Of a DNA stretch of 64,000 nucleotides, positions 43,487-53,067 are shown in pieces. A model generated the notes under the pieces. The model was not told where the DNA came from. It worked only from the letters and a program-made list of their open reading frames with translations, and made no database searches. The first letter of the stretch is position 1. Each line of letters opens with the position of its first letter. The DNA is taken from assembly GCA_902785755.1 (NCBI GenBank), contig CACZZO010000004.1, positions 92,718-156,717 of the forward strand, in the 5' to 3' direction. Source of the stretch: an uncultured Bacteroidia bacterium (GTDB lineage: Bacteria; Bacteroidota; Bacteroidia; Bacteroidales; F082). A program made the translations under genes and the position numbers.

Positions 43487-44596
43487 ATGTCTGACAAGCA
43501 AATCACAGTTACTTCCCCTTTGCTGCCCGATAGAGAAGAGTTTGGACAATTGCTCAAAGAGATTTGGGACAGCAAATGGATTACGAACAACGGACAGTTT
43601 CATAAACAACTAGAAAAGGCTCTTTGTGAGTACTTGAAAGTACCTTTCATTAGCCTTTTCACCAATGGGACACTCCCTTTACTCACAGCATTACAAGCAC
43701 TTCGTATTACAGGAGAGGTGATTACTACACCTTATAGTTTTGTAGCCACCACCCATAGCATTTGGTGGAACGGTTGTAAGCCAGTGTTTGTGGATATCGA
43801 GGAATCAACCTGTGGCATTGATCCGGACAAAATAGAGGCGGCCATCACGCCAAAGACAACGGCTATCATGCCAGTGAGTTGCTATGGCAAGCCCTGTAAG
43901 ATGGATGAGATTCAGGCCATTGCTGACAAATATGGTCTGAAAGTGATACATGATGCCGCTCATGCTTTTGGTATTGAGGTGAATGGAGAGAGTTGGTTGA
44001 ATAAGGGTGACATGGCTTCTTTGTCATTTCATGCCACGAAGGTCTACAACACCCTTGAAGGCGGTGCTTTGGTAGTGCATGACGAACAAACCAAGAAGCG
44101 TATCGACTATTTGAAGAATTTTGGCTTTGCAGGCGAAACGGAAGTGGTTGCTCCAGGCATCAATAGCAAGATGGATGAGGTGCGTGCTGCATACGGTTTG
44201 CTGAACCTCAAACAAGTGGATGAGGCTATTGAAAAGCGTCATCAAGTGGCTATCCAATACCGTGAAGCATTGAGAGATGTAAAAGGTGTTCGATACTTTG
44301 ACGATATGCCTGGTGTTCGACACAACTACAGTTATTTCCCCATTTTCATCAATGCTGAAGAATATGGTATGACCCGTGATGAGTTGTACTTCAAGTTGAA
44401 GGAGCAAGGCATTTTGGGAAGAAGGTATTTTTATCCTCTCATCAGTACTTTTAGCACTTATCGTGGTTTGCCATCGGCAGCTCAGGAGAACTTGCCAGTC
44501 GCAACAAAGATTGCCAACGAGGTGATTTGTCTTCCGATGCATCACGAATTAGGCAAGGAGGATGTTGAGAGAATACTTAAAATAATCTTAAAGTAA
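43487..44596 (+). CDS. DegT/DnrJ-type sugar aminotransferase (VioA/FdtB-like)
   Basis: A 369-residue PLP-dependent aminotransferase acting on a nucleotide keto-sugar. The substrate and cofactor blocks are FTNGTLPLLTAL, TTPYSFVATTHSIWWNGCKPVFVDI, DAAHAFG and SFHATKVYNTLEGG with the Schiff-base Lys185. The HATKVYNTLEGG form is that of the enzymes aminating dTDP-4-keto or dTDP-3-keto-6-deoxyhexoses. With rmlA upstream it probably yields a dTDP-amino-dideoxyhexose that later receives an acyl group. The exact position aminated cannot be told from sequence alone. Confidence 0.9.
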   Translation: MSDKQITVTSPLLPDREEFGQLLKEIWDSKWITNNGQFHKQLEKALCEYLKVPFISLFTNGTLPLLTALQALRITGEVITTPYSFVATTHSIWWNGCKPVFVDIEESTCGIDPDKIEAAITPKTTAIMPVSCYGKPCKMDEIQAIADKYGLKVIHDAAHAFGIEVNGESWLNKGDMASLSFHATKVYNTLEGGALVVHDEQTKKRIDYLKNFGFAGETEVVAPGINSKMDEVRAAYGLLNLKQVDEAIEKRHQVAIQYREALRDVKGVRYFDDMPGVRHNYSYFPIFINAEEYGMTRDELYFKLKEQGILGRRYFYPLISTFSTYRGLPSAAQENLPVATKIANEVICLPMHHELGKEDVERILKIILK

Positions 44597-44597
44597 G

Positions 44598-45803
44598 ATG
44601 CAAAAGAAACTCATGCTTCTCGGAGGCATTCGCTACTTGTTGCCGGTCATTAAGGCTGCACATGAGCATGGTTACTATGTCATAACAGCCGATTATATTC
44701 CTGACAATATTGCGCATAAATACAGCGACGAATATGTCAATGTGAGTATTATTGACAAAGAGGCTGTATTGAAAGTGGCTCGTGAAAAACAAATCGATGG
44801 TATCATGTCGTTTGGTGTTGACCCGGGCGTGGTGTCGGCCTCTTACGTGCAGATGCAGATGGGGTTGCCCTCGTTTGGCCCGTTTGAATCGGTGGAGATA
44901 TTGCAGAACAAGGATAAGTTTCGTGCTTTCCTCACAGAGCATGGTTTCAATGTGCCCAAGGCAAAGGGTTATTCCAATGCCAAGGATGCGATGGCGGAAG
45001 CTTTAACATGGGAATACCCAATCATTGTGAAGCCCACCGATGCAGCTGGCAGCAAGGGCGTGACTCGTGTGGACAATGCAGAGCAGCTAAAAGCAGCTGT
45101 TGAATATGCTTTTGACAAGTCCCTTTCAGGTCATATCATCATCGAGGACTTTATCGAAAAGGCAGGTTGTTCGTCCGACACCGACAGCTTCTCGGAGGAT
45201 GGCAAGTTGAAGTTCGTGAGCTTCAATGCCCAGCGTTTCGACCTTAATGCTACTAACCCATATACACCAGCTGCCTATTCTTGGCCCTCAACTTTCACAA
45301 AAGAGCAAGAAGCATATTTGACTAGTGAGATACAGCGTCTCATCACCCTTTTGGGCATGAAGACCAATGTCTATAACATTGAAACCCGCATTGGTACGAA
45401 TGGCAAGCCTTACATTATGGAACTTACACCACGTGGTGGTGGCAATCGTCTGTGTGAGATGCTTCGCTATGCCACGGGTGTGGATATGATTACTGCCATG
45501 ACCCGCTATATTGTGGGCGACAGCGTTCCCTCCATCGAGCAAAAGCCTTACAATGGCCATTGGGCGGAGATTATCCTTCATGCCGATGAGAGCGGAATTT
45601 TTGATCGTTTGGAGATTAGCAAAGACCTGTCGGCAGAAATTGTAGAGGAAGATCTGTGGGTGAAGCCAGGCGATACAGTTGAATCCTTCGAAGGTGCCAA
45701 CAATGCTATCGGAACGTTGGTATTAAGATTTCAATCTGCGGAAGTGCTTGAAAATGCTATTACGAACCAGCGTGAGTGGTTGAAAGTAGTTGTGAAGCGA
45801 TGA
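44598..45803 (+). CDS. ATP-grasp ligase, first copy
   Basis: A 401-residue ATP-grasp enzyme expected to join a carboxylate to an amine or thiol with ATP. The N-terminal Rossmann-like preATP-grasp domain reads LMLLGGIRYLLPVIKAAHEHGYYVITADY. The ATP-binding half has YPIIVKPTDAAGSKGVTRV and HIIIEDFIE, and the metal-binding end IETRIGTNGKPYIMELTPRGGGNRL. In polysaccharide loci such enzymes often attach amino acids to sugars or acids. It follows the aminotransferase by one base and overlaps the next gene (ATGA). Confidence 0.85.
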   Translation: MQKKLMLLGGIRYLLPVIKAAHEHGYYVITADYIPDNIAHKYSDEYVNVSIIDKEAVLKVAREKQIDGIMSFGVDPGVVSASYVQMQMGLPSFGPFESVEILQNKDKFRAFLTEHGFNVPKAKGYSNAKDAMAEALTWEYPIIVKPTDAAGSKGVTRVDNAEQLKAAVEYAFDKSLSGHIIIEDFIEKAGCSSDTDSFSEDGKLKFVSFNAQRFDLNATNPYTPAAYSWPSTFTKEQEAYLTSEIQRLITLLGMKTNVYNIETRIGTNGKPYIMELTPRGGGNRLCEMLRYATGVDMITAMTRYIVGDSVPSIEQKPYNGHWAEIILHADESGIFDRLEISKDLSAEIVEEDLWVKPGDTVESFEGANNAIGTLVLRFQSAEVLENAITNQREWLKVVVKR

Positions 45804-46774
45804 AAGCAATAGGTGGTTATTTTGAATTAGCCGACTACGAAAAGGGTGGTTTATTTCCTCACCAGGACGGTGTACTGCTGAACACTGGCCGCAATGCGTT
45901 GGAATACATCCTTCGCAGTATTAGAGAGGTGAAGCATATCTACCTGCCGTATTATACTTGCAAGGTGGTGTTGGAACCCATTGAGAAACTCCATATTCCT
46001 TACACCTACTATCACATCAACCAGCAATTCGAGATTGTAGATGACATTCAACCCAAGGAAGGCGAATACATCATTGCAAACAACTATTTTGGCATTAAGG
46101 ATACTTATATTTACCAATTGGCGGAGCGTTATGTCGACCACTTGATTGTAGATTGTGCCCAAGCATTCTTTGCCAAACCTTTGAAAGGGATAAAGTCGTT
46201 TTATAGTATGAGGAAGTTTGTTGGAGTAGCAGATGGTGGAATTGCTTATACAGGAGATTTACAGAAAAACCTTATTGCTGTGAATGAAATAGAACCCACT
46301 TGCGAACATGATAGCCATTTATTCAAACGCAAACAACAAGGTGCCGAAGCTGGTTTTGCTGATTATCAAGTTAATGAAAAGAAACTAGACAATCAACCTA
46401 TTCGTTTGATGTCGTTCCAGACGAAAAGGATTCTAGACCATATTGATTATAATAAGGTGGTAATTCGTCGAAGAGAAAATTTTAAATACCTACACGACAC
46501 TTTAGTTGAATTGAATTGCTTGACATTGCCTGAGATGAATTGTTTTGTTTGTCCCATGGTATACCCTATTATAATAAATACAGAACAAAACCTGCGCAAA
46601 AAACTAATAGATAGAAAGATTTTTGTGGCTAAATATTGGCCAAATGTTGATAATAAAAAGGGGTTTGAAACAGAGGAAAACATGGCGAAAAATGTAATTC
46701 CTATTCCCTGCGACCACCGTTATGTCGAAAAAGATATTCAACGAATAATAAAAACGATTAAAACAATTAAATAG
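45800..46774 (+). CDS. Divergent DegT-fold PLP-dependent enzyme
   Basis: A 324-residue protein distantly related to DegT/DnrJ aminotransferases. Fold type I features are NTGRNALEYILRS (cofactor phosphate region), the aspartate in LIVDCAQAFF, and SFYSMRKFVGVADGG with Lys139 as the likely Schiff-base lysine. It lacks the usual first substrate blocks and is shorter than the 369-residue neighbour. I chose the ATG at 45800 because it overlaps the upstream stop. It probably handles a keto group of an unusual sugar or acid, but the substrate is unknown. Confidence 0.7.
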   Translation: MKAIGGYFELADYEKGGLFPHQDGVLLNTGRNALEYILRSIREVKHIYLPYYTCKVVLEPIEKLHIPYTYYHINQQFEIVDDIQPKEGEYIIANNYFGIKDTYIYQLAERYVDHLIVDCAQAFFAKPLKGIKSFYSMRKFVGVADGGIAYTGDLQKNLIAVNEIEPTCEHDSHLFKRKQQGAEAGFADYQVNEKKLDNQPIRLMSFQTKRILDHIDYNKVVIRRRENFKYLHDTLVELNCLTLPEMNCFVCPMVYPIIINTEQNLRKKLIDRKIFVAKYWPNVDNKKGFETEENMAKNVIPIPCDHRYVEKDIQRIIKTIKTIK

Positions 46775-46782
46775 TTGTAATA

Positions 46783-48066
46783 ATGGAAAAAGAATTCAAA
46801 GGGGAAAAGCTTCTTATATTAGGAGCAACCAAAATGATTTGCGAAATAGTTGTTAGAGCTCAAAAGATGGGTGCCTATGTTATAGTAGCAGATTATCTTG
46901 AAGATTCACCTGCAAAAAAGATAGCTGATGAAGCAGTCTTAATTGATGCTACTGATGTTGATGCAATCGTTGATTATTGTCAGAAAGCTAAGATAGATGG
47001 TTTAACCACAGGCTTTGTCGATATTTTGCTTCAACCTTGTTATGAAGCTTGTAAGCGACTCGGGTTGCCATGTTACTTGACACCTAAACTGATTGATGTT
47101 AGTACGAATAAAGTTTCATTTAAGGAAGCGTGCAAAGAATATAATGTTCCTGTACCGCAGACCTATTTTATCGGCGAAATAATTCCGAAAGAGATATATA
47201 ATCGTTTATCTTATCCTGTTTTTGTTAAGCCTATGGATGCAAGTGGTTCAAGAGGCGCTGGTGTTTGCTATAATAGGGAAGAACTAGATAATAGATTTAC
47301 AGAAGCAGTAGGGTATTCTGTAACAAAAAACGCAATTATTGAGGATTTTATTACGGGAAGGGAATTTTTGATGAATTATGTGGCACAAAATGGTGAGTTC
47401 CGCATGATTTCCATGTTTGATAGGTATTCTAGTTCTGATAGAAATAGTGCAATAAATTATGCAAGTTTGAGCTTTGGACCATCTAAAGCGGTTGACTATT
47501 ATTTAAATGAAGTGAATGAAAAGGTCGTCAATATGTTCAAATCTTTAGGCTTTAAAGATGGTATTTACTTCTTGCAGGGTTATTCTAATGGTAATAAAGT
47601 CACTTTCTTTGAGATGGGATGTAGATTGGGTGGTTCGTATTCAGATTTGGAAAGAGAGATAGTTGGCATAGACCCTGTTGCGATGCTGGTTCGATATGCA
47701 CTGACAGGTAAAATGGGGGATAATATTATTTCTTCCCCTATCAATATCGGCAAATATAAAAAAATAGGTGTTTGTGTAAATTATCTGTTAAGCGGTAAAG
47801 AAGGCACTATTCACACAATTTCGGGATTGGATAAAATCCAAAAACTATCATCATTGGTTTTTGTGGATCAAGTTCTCTATGAGGGCTATCATTTTGAATC
47901 AGATCGTACGGTTGACAAACCTGTTGCATCAGTTTATTTGGTTGTTGATGATATGAAACAACTTATAAAAGATGTGAGTTTCATAGATTCTGTTTTTGAT
48001 GTGACAGATAAAGACGGTAAATCTTTATTAAAAGAAAAATTTGATCCAAGTTTATTGTTAACCTAA
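46783..48066 (+). CDS. ATP-grasp ligase, second copy
   Basis: A 427-residue ATP-grasp protein. The opening LLILGATKMICEIVVRAQKMGAYVIVADYLEDSPAKKIADEA is the preATP-grasp domain. Then come YPVFVKPMDASGSRGAGVCY, AIIEDFITGREFLMNYV and FFEMGCRLGGSYSD. It is only a distant relative of the first ATP-grasp protein, so it probably has a different substrate. The base composition becomes visibly more AT-rich here than in the housekeeping region. It lies 8 bases behind the PLP enzyme. Confidence 0.85.
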   Translation: MEKEFKGEKLLILGATKMICEIVVRAQKMGAYVIVADYLEDSPAKKIADEAVLIDATDVDAIVDYCQKAKIDGLTTGFVDILLQPCYEACKRLGLPCYLTPKLIDVSTNKVSFKEACKEYNVPVPQTYFIGEIIPKEIYNRLSYPVFVKPMDASGSRGAGVCYNREELDNRFTEAVGYSVTKNAIIEDFITGREFLMNYVAQNGEFRMISMFDRYSSSDRNSAINYASLSFGPSKAVDYYLNEVNEKVVNMFKSLGFKDGIYFLQGYSNGNKVTFFEMGCRLGGSYSDLEREIVGIDPVAMLVRYALTGKMGDNIISSPINIGKYKKIGVCVNYLLSGKEGTIHTISGLDKIQKLSSLVFVDQVLYEGYHFESDRTVDKPVASVYLVVDDMKQLIKDVSFIDSVFDVTDKDGKSLLKEKFDPSLLLT

Positions 48067-48099
48067 AATAAGTGTATTTGGTAAAAATAATAGTACGTT

Positions 48100-49302
48100 A
48101 TGAAACAATTAGTAATCTGTGGTGGGGGTAATAGTGCCCACACATTGATTCCCTTATTGAGGGATTCAATATTTGATGTGTCAATCTATACGTCAAAACC
48201 CGAACAGTGGGCAAAAACCATCGAATTGGAATGGCATAACTCTGCAGGAGAAGTGGAAGGTAAATATTTTGGTGATTTGAAAAAGGCCTCCAAGAATCCA
48301 GAAGAACTGTTTCCCATGGCAGATTATGTAGTGTTTTGTATGCCTGTGCATCAATATAGGATTGCACTCCATTCAATTGCTCCTTATCTTAATAGGAAGA
48401 AACCAGTAGTAATCGGCACCGTATACGGCCAGGGAAATTTCAAATGGATGGTCGATGAAATACGTAATGAATATGGATTTGACAATTTAATTGCTTTTTC
48501 GTTTGGTCTTATCCCATGGATTAGCCGTTTGGTGGAATACGGTCATCGTGGGCTTATATATGGTTGTATGACGGAAAACTATGTGGCTGTTGATCCTATC
48601 GCTAATTACAAATGGATTAATGAAGAATTCTTCAATCAGATATGTTATAGATGGTTTGGAAAAGGAAAGGCGGATTTGAGTGAGAACTTTATTTCACTTG
48701 CACTTTCTGTTGATAACCAAATAATTCATACTGCTCGTTGTTGTGGTTTACATAAGAAATTTGGACGAACATGGGAAAAAAAAGAAGATGTGCCTCTGTT
48801 TTATAGGACATTCGACGAGATTTCTGCTAATCTAATGGAAGGCCTAGATAAGGAATACTCTAAAATTAGGGAGACCATAAAATTTCGCTATCCTGACATG
48901 AAGTTTAAGCACATGGTGGATTATCTGACCTTGGAGTTTTTTTCACATAAATACTGGAGTTTGGATGTGATGGATTCTATATTGTCATCTCAAACGTTGC
49001 ATTCCATTAAAACACCTGTTATTCAAAACGAACGAGGAACTTGGGAAATTGACAAGAACCACAGATTTTTTCTTGATGACATTTTCTACGGTAATTGTAT
49101 TGCCAAATGGTTTGCCGAGCAACTGAATATACAAACTCCTACGCTCGATGATATTTTAAGGTGGGCACAAAGTGTGAGAGGCGAAAGAATCATAGATGAA
49201 TTTGATCATTTGATTATGGATAGTTCAGATCTTATTATGCCTTTCAAAACGGGTATTCCGACGGTTTATGGTTTCAAAACAATAGACGAATGTATTAACT
49301 AA
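48100..49302 (+). CDS. Opine-dehydrogenase-like NAD(P)-dependent enzyme
   Basis: A 400-residue protein of the octopine/nopaline dehydrogenase type. The Rossmann start is LVICGGGNSAHTLIPLL, with GGGNSAH at 8-14. The all-helical C-terminal domain shows the family's HRFFLDDIFYGNCIAKWFAEQL and TPTLDDILRWAQ blocks, equivalent to the RYFTEDVPYG...TPTIDA region of opine dehydrogenases. These enzymes condense an alpha-keto acid with an amine of an amino acid and reduce the imine. Inside a polysaccharide locus the likely role is to make an N-(1-carboxyalkyl)amino acid or a related sugar modification. That role is inference. Confidence 0.78.
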   Translation: MKQLVICGGGNSAHTLIPLLRDSIFDVSIYTSKPEQWAKTIELEWHNSAGEVEGKYFGDLKKASKNPEELFPMADYVVFCMPVHQYRIALHSIAPYLNRKKPVVIGTVYGQGNFKWMVDEIRNEYGFDNLIAFSFGLIPWISRLVEYGHRGLIYGCMTENYVAVDPIANYKWINEEFFNQICYRWFGKGKADLSENFISLALSVDNQIIHTARCCGLHKKFGRTWEKKEDVPLFYRTFDEISANLMEGLDKEYSKIRETIKFRYPDMKFKHMVDYLTLEFFSHKYWSLDVMDSILSSQTLHSIKTPVIQNERGTWEIDKNHRFFLDDIFYGNCIAKWFAEQLNIQTPTLDDILRWAQSVRGERIIDEFDHLIMDSSDLIMPFKTGIPTVYGFKTIDECIN

Positions 49303-49318
49303 TAAAAATTGAATAAGA

Positions 49319-49873
49319 ATGAATCTGTTATTAGTAATTAGAAATCGCATGTTGAAACGCATGTGCAATATGATTATCCTATATAAATACCGCAAGAAAT
49401 GGAATCAAATGCTTGGTGTTCAATTTATTAATGGCGGAGGCGATATTGTGGATACTCGTGTTATTGGTGACTATCACAATATTGTAATGCATGAAAACTC
49501 TGAAATTAATGCTGGCAGCTTTCTTGTTGCAAAGGAGAAAATTGAAATAGGAAAGAATACAGGTCTTGCATATAGAGTTACCATATTAACTGGGACGGGA
49601 ATCAATCCCCATAATGCGTTAAAAGAACTATATCCACGACGTACAGCTCCCGTTAAAATAGGTGATAATGTTTGGGTTGGATGTAATGTAACTATTTTCC
49701 CAGGTGTTACTATTGGTGACTATTCAGTGGTCGCTGCAGGTTCAGTAGTTACTAAAGATGTGCCTTCAGGGGTGTTGGTGGGTGGTATCCCCGCAAAAGT
49801 GATAAAGAAGCTACAAATTTCTGAAAGAGAAGATAAGCTCGACGAAAACTTGAAGGAAATAGACAAAGTTTGA
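49319..49873 (+). CDS. Hexapeptide-repeat acyltransferase A
   Basis: A 184-residue left-handed beta-helix acyltransferase of the maltose/galactoside O-acetyltransferase type. The basic N-terminus (MLKRMCNMIILYKYRKKW) is probably membrane-associated. Hexapeptide turns are IEIGKNTGLAYRVTILTG, then VKIGDNVWVGCNVTIFPGVTIGDYSVVAAGSVVTKDV, ending GIPAKVIKK. It transfers an acyl group from CoA or ACP to a sugar. It lies 16 bases after the opine-dehydrogenase-like gene. Confidence 0.9.
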   Translation: MNLLLVIRNRMLKRMCNMIILYKYRKKWNQMLGVQFINGGGDIVDTRVIGDYHNIVMHENSEINAGSFLVAKEKIEIGKNTGLAYRVTILTGTGINPHNALKELYPRRTAPVKIGDNVWVGCNVTIFPGVTIGDYSVVAAGSVVTKDVPSGVLVGGIPAKVIKKLQISEREDKLDENLKEIDKV

Positions 49874-49942
49874 AATAAGGGTCAAAAATATCGTTCATAG
49901 TGGAGGTTTTTAGGGCCGAAATCACCAAAAGAGGTTTTTGTT

Positions 49943-49967
49943 AGAGATTGTTGTTGTCTCTTTTTTT
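49943..49967 (+). terminator. Possible weak terminator before the wzy-like gene
   Basis: Five-base arms agaga/tctct around a nine-base loop, followed by seven T. It sits just before the next ATG, so it may be an attenuator or coincidence. Confidence 0.3.
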
Positions 49968-49979
49968 ATTGATTTTTAT

Positions 49980-51134
49980 ATGTTAGAATCATTTGTAATT
50001 TATATTTTTCTATTTGCTGTCATGGCTATATGTGGTGGTGTTGCAGCCAATCGAGAGCCAACATACATCGGCAATAGTGGCATCTATATAAAAAACAACT
50101 TTTTTTTACAGCCTGAGGTCTTGGTTATAATCGTATCCTTCACTTTTGTTTTCGGATGTAGGTATGGTGTAGGTGTGGATTATTTCCATTATTTAAACGC
50201 TTATGAGAACAATACAGACGAACGTTTTGAGTTTCTTTTTAAAACCATTAGTGATTTTTTAAGAAACAACAACTTGCATTATGCTGTATTTTTCAGTGTA
50301 TGGGCTTTTTTGCAGATTACCCTTTTGTATTATGCTTTTCGAAATCAGCGTTTCTTGTTTCCCCTTTTGGCTTTTTTCTTAATTATAGGTTATTCCTATA
50401 TGTCGTGGATGAATATCATCCGACAAGAACTTGCGGCTGGGGTGTTTTTGGTGTCTTTAAAGTATTTGAATGAAAAAAAGCTTTTAAAATACCTATTATG
50501 CGTATTGGTAGCCTATGGTTTCCATAGGTCATCTATTGTGCTTGTTGTGTTTTATCCCTTGTTTCTATGGAAAACAGATTTGTTCAGAAGAATAAATACA
50601 CAATTGGTGCTTTATGTAATTGCACTGATTATTTCTCTTTTATTTAGTACTTGGATTGTGGAAACAATAGAAAGGCCGTTTGAAATATTTACTGATTTCT
50701 TTGGCTATGAAAACTATTCCTATAGTTTTCTTGAGTCGGAATCACTCAATTCAAGATCACAATTTCAAACTAATACAGGTTTTGGCATATATATTACAGT
50801 TTTTAAAACCATTCCAATTATATTATTAAGTCGTCGAATGAAAGACTATTATAATTCTTCGTTTTTTGAAATAGTATATAGTCTTTGGTTTATCCGAATC
50901 ATTAGTGCGTTTCTTGTCGGAGACTCTATCATATTAAACAGGCCTTTTGCTTTTCTATCTAATTTTAATATGATTATATATTCTTATTTTGTGTATTATT
51001 GCTTTAAATCTAGGAAACAGCTATTGTCAATTTTTGGTATTGCTTATATGCTGGTGTTTGTAGTGGTGTTTTTTTATATTGTTTCTAATGGTGATATTAA
51101 TACGTCTAAATTCCTGTTTTTCTGGCAACAATAA
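49980..51134 (+). CDS. Wzy/EpsG-like polysaccharide polymerase
   Basis: A 384-residue membrane protein with about 10 segments and strongly AT-rich coding. The block MNIIRQELAAGVFLVSLKYLNEKKLLKYLLCVLVAYGFHRSSIV matches the EpsG/Wzy pattern (RQ near a helix end, K-rich loop, FHxS). Such enzymes polymerise flipped repeat units on the periplasmic side. The ATG at 49980 was used. An earlier TTG start is possible but would overlap the T-run. With the flippase at 42024 it defines a Wzx/Wzy-type pathway. Confidence 0.85.
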   Translation: MLESFVIYIFLFAVMAICGGVAANREPTYIGNSGIYIKNNFFLQPEVLVIIVSFTFVFGCRYGVGVDYFHYLNAYENNTDERFEFLFKTISDFLRNNNLHYAVFFSVWAFLQITLLYYAFRNQRFLFPLLAFFLIIGYSYMSWMNIIRQELAAGVFLVSLKYLNEKKLLKYLLCVLVAYGFHRSSIVLVVFYPLFLWKTDLFRRINTQLVLYVIALIISLLFSTWIVETIERPFEIFTDFFGYENYSYSFLESESLNSRSQFQTNTGFGIYITVFKTIPIILLSRRMKDYYNSSFFEIVYSLWFIRIISAFLVGDSIILNRPFAFLSNFNMIIYSYFVYYCFKSRKQLLSIFGIAYMLVFVVVFFYIVSNGDINTSKFLFFWQQ

Positions 51135-51147
51135 AAAAATCTAAATT

Positions 51148-52149
51148 ATGGAAATCGAGATTTATGCTCCTGTAATGATTCCAACCTTATGTCGGTACGA
51201 TACATTTAGACGTTGTGTTGATTCCTTATCTAAATGTACAGGCGCTGATCAAACAGAATTGTTTATTGGAATAGATTATCCCTCGAAAGAGGATCATTGG
51301 GAAGGTTATCGACAAATATGCGCATATGTGGAAAAGTTGAAAGGTTTCAAGACTATCCATATATATAAACGGGAAACAAATTATGGGCAAGTGAAAAATA
51401 CAAGGTCGTTGGCGGACGAAGTACGAAAGCGTTTCGACAGGTATATTCTTTCAGAGGACGACAATGAGTTTTCACCTAATTTTTTGGAATACATAAATAA
51501 AGGGTTGGAAAAGTATAAAAATGACCCAGATGTAATATCAATTTGCGGATACAATTTTCCTTTTGATTATATGGAAAACATCAAGGGATATGAGAAAAAC
51601 GCGTATCCTATTCAATATTATTCTGCTTGGGGTGCAGGATATTGGAGAGAAAAAAGAATAATGGTAATAAATTTTATAAATAATGATAAGGCTAAGGAGA
51701 TTGTTTTCTCTTGGCCGGCAGTATTCAAGCTTTGGAAAGCAGGACATTATTCAACCGTGAGACGTTTGTTGAGTCGATATAAAACTGGTATTGGAGATTT
51801 GATGTATAGAATCTATTGTGTTTTCGAAAACAAGTATTGTATATTTCCTGCTGTTTCAAAAGTGAGGAATTTAGGAAATGAAGGAAACGGAACGATATGT
51901 GAGATAGTTGATCATAGATATGCTAATCAAAAAATTGACACTAATTTGACTTTCGAGTATAATGATTTTGAAATCAAGAACTACAAACCTATTCAAAAAG
52001 CTTGTAGAAAACTATCAAGTTTCGATAAAAAGAATTTTTATATGATACCGTTCAGTATTTTTGAATATGTTTGGTTTAGAATTTCAGGAAAGCCTTTTGA
52101 CATCAAGCCTTTGGTAAAGAAATACAGACATGTCTTAAAACGGGACTAA
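51148..52149 (+). CDS. Family 2-like glycosyltransferase
   Basis: A 333-residue GT-A fold protein. The start IYAPVMIPTLCRYDTFRRCVDSL is the nucleotide-sugar binding strand-helix. The RYILSEDDNEFSPNFLEYINKGL block carries the metal-binding acidic DD pair, and AWGAGYWREK is a typical acceptor-side loop. The donor sugar is not predictable. It is the only clear glycosyltransferase in the window, so the others must lie downstream of it. Confidence 0.8.
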   Translation: MEIEIYAPVMIPTLCRYDTFRRCVDSLSKCTGADQTELFIGIDYPSKEDHWEGYRQICAYVEKLKGFKTIHIYKRETNYGQVKNTRSLADEVRKRFDRYILSEDDNEFSPNFLEYINKGLEKYKNDPDVISICGYNFPFDYMENIKGYEKNAYPIQYYSAWGAGYWREKRIMVINFINNDKAKEIVFSWPAVFKLWKAGHYSTVRRLLSRYKTGIGDLMYRIYCVFENKYCIFPAVSKVRNLGNEGNGTICEIVDHRYANQKIDTNLTFEYNDFEIKNYKPIQKACRKLSSFDKKNFYMIPFSIFEYVWFRISGKPFDIKPLVKKYRHVLKRD

Positions 52150-52156
52150 ACAAATT

Positions 52157-52786
52157 ATGAAAAACTTAATCATTATTGCAGCAGGCGGCATGGGACGAAC
52201 CATTTATGGTATAGCCAAGGAAAGTATCGGTTATGGTACTGAATATTTGGTTAAAGGTTTTATTGACGACAATCTTCATGCCTTGGATGGATTTCCCAAT
52301 TACCCTCCTATCATAGGAACAATTTCAGAGTACACGCCTCAACCAGATGATGTTTTTGTTTGTTCCATAGGAGGACCGAGCCGAAGAACTTGTATAGAAA
52401 ATCTGTTGGCTTTAGGAGCACAATTCATCAACATTGTTCACAATAGTGCTCGTATTCGTACCAATGTGCAATTGGGGGAGGGGAATGTCATTTGCCCTTA
52501 TGTCAGTATTGGTGCGGATGCTCGTATGGGCAGCTTCAATATGATTCAACCTTTCACCACCATCGGACACGATGTGGTGATTGGTGATTATACCCGCATT
52601 GACACTCATGTAACCTGTGTCGGGGAAGCCAAAATTGGAAACGAAGTTGATATTTATACGGGTGCTGTGGTGAATTTTGGTGTTACGGTTGAGGATGGCG
52701 CACATGTCGGTGCGTGCAGTTTTGTCATACGCAAAGTTAAAGCAGGCACTACCGTCTATGGCAACCCTGCAAAAGTATTAATGTGA
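52157..52786 (+). CDS. NeuD/PglD-type sugar acyltransferase
   Basis: A 209-residue enzyme with an N-terminal Rossmann-like domain (LIIIAAGGMGRTIYGIAKES, ending in the GFIDDN turn) and a C-terminal left-handed beta-helix (GNVICPYVSIGADARMGSFNMIQPFTTIGHDVVIGDYTRIDTHVTCVGEAKIG), ending YGNPAKVL. PglD/NeuD proteins N- or O-acylate amino sugars, so this is the best candidate to load an acyl group on the amine made by the DegT enzyme. It is immediately upstream of the acyl-carrier-protein/ketosynthase genes, which supports that the acyl group comes from them. Confidence 0.9.
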   Translation: MKNLIIIAAGGMGRTIYGIAKESIGYGTEYLVKGFIDDNLHALDGFPNYPPIIGTISEYTPQPDDVFVCSIGGPSRRTCIENLLALGAQFINIVHNSARIRTNVQLGEGNVICPYVSIGADARMGSFNMIQPFTTIGHDVVIGDYTRIDTHVTCVGEAKIGNEVDIYTGAVVNFGVTVEDGAHVGACSFVIRKVKAGTTVYGNPAKVLM

Positions 52787-52836
52787 GAAATTTATTTGAC
52801 ATAAAACAATAAAAATAACAATTAAAACTTAAAGCT

Positions 52837-53067
52837 ATGGAAATCAAAGAATTTATCGAAAATTTTGCCAGTCAATTTGACGACACACCAATGGAAGAGT
52901 TTAAGGCTGAAACTCAATTCCGTGATTTGGATGAATGGAGCTCTCTGATTGCTCTCTCAATCATTGCCATGGTTGACGAGGAATATGATGTTACCTTGAA
53001 AGGCGATGACATGAAAGCCGCAAATACGATAGAAGAGCTGTACCAAATCGTAAAAAGCAAGCTATAA
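52837..53067 (+). CDS. Acyl carrier protein 1
   Basis: A 76-residue four-helix acyl carrier protein. The phosphopantetheine site is in DEWSSLIALSII, with Ser36 as the expected attachment residue; the usual preceding Asp is replaced by Ser. The acidic helix II and the late TIEELYQIV fit the family. The stop shares one base with the next start (TAATG), so it is coupled to ketosynthase 1. Confidence 0.9.
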   Translation: MEIKEFIENFASQFDDTPMEEFKAETQFRDLDEWSSLIALSIIAMVDEEYDVTLKGDDMKAANTIEELYQIVKSKL

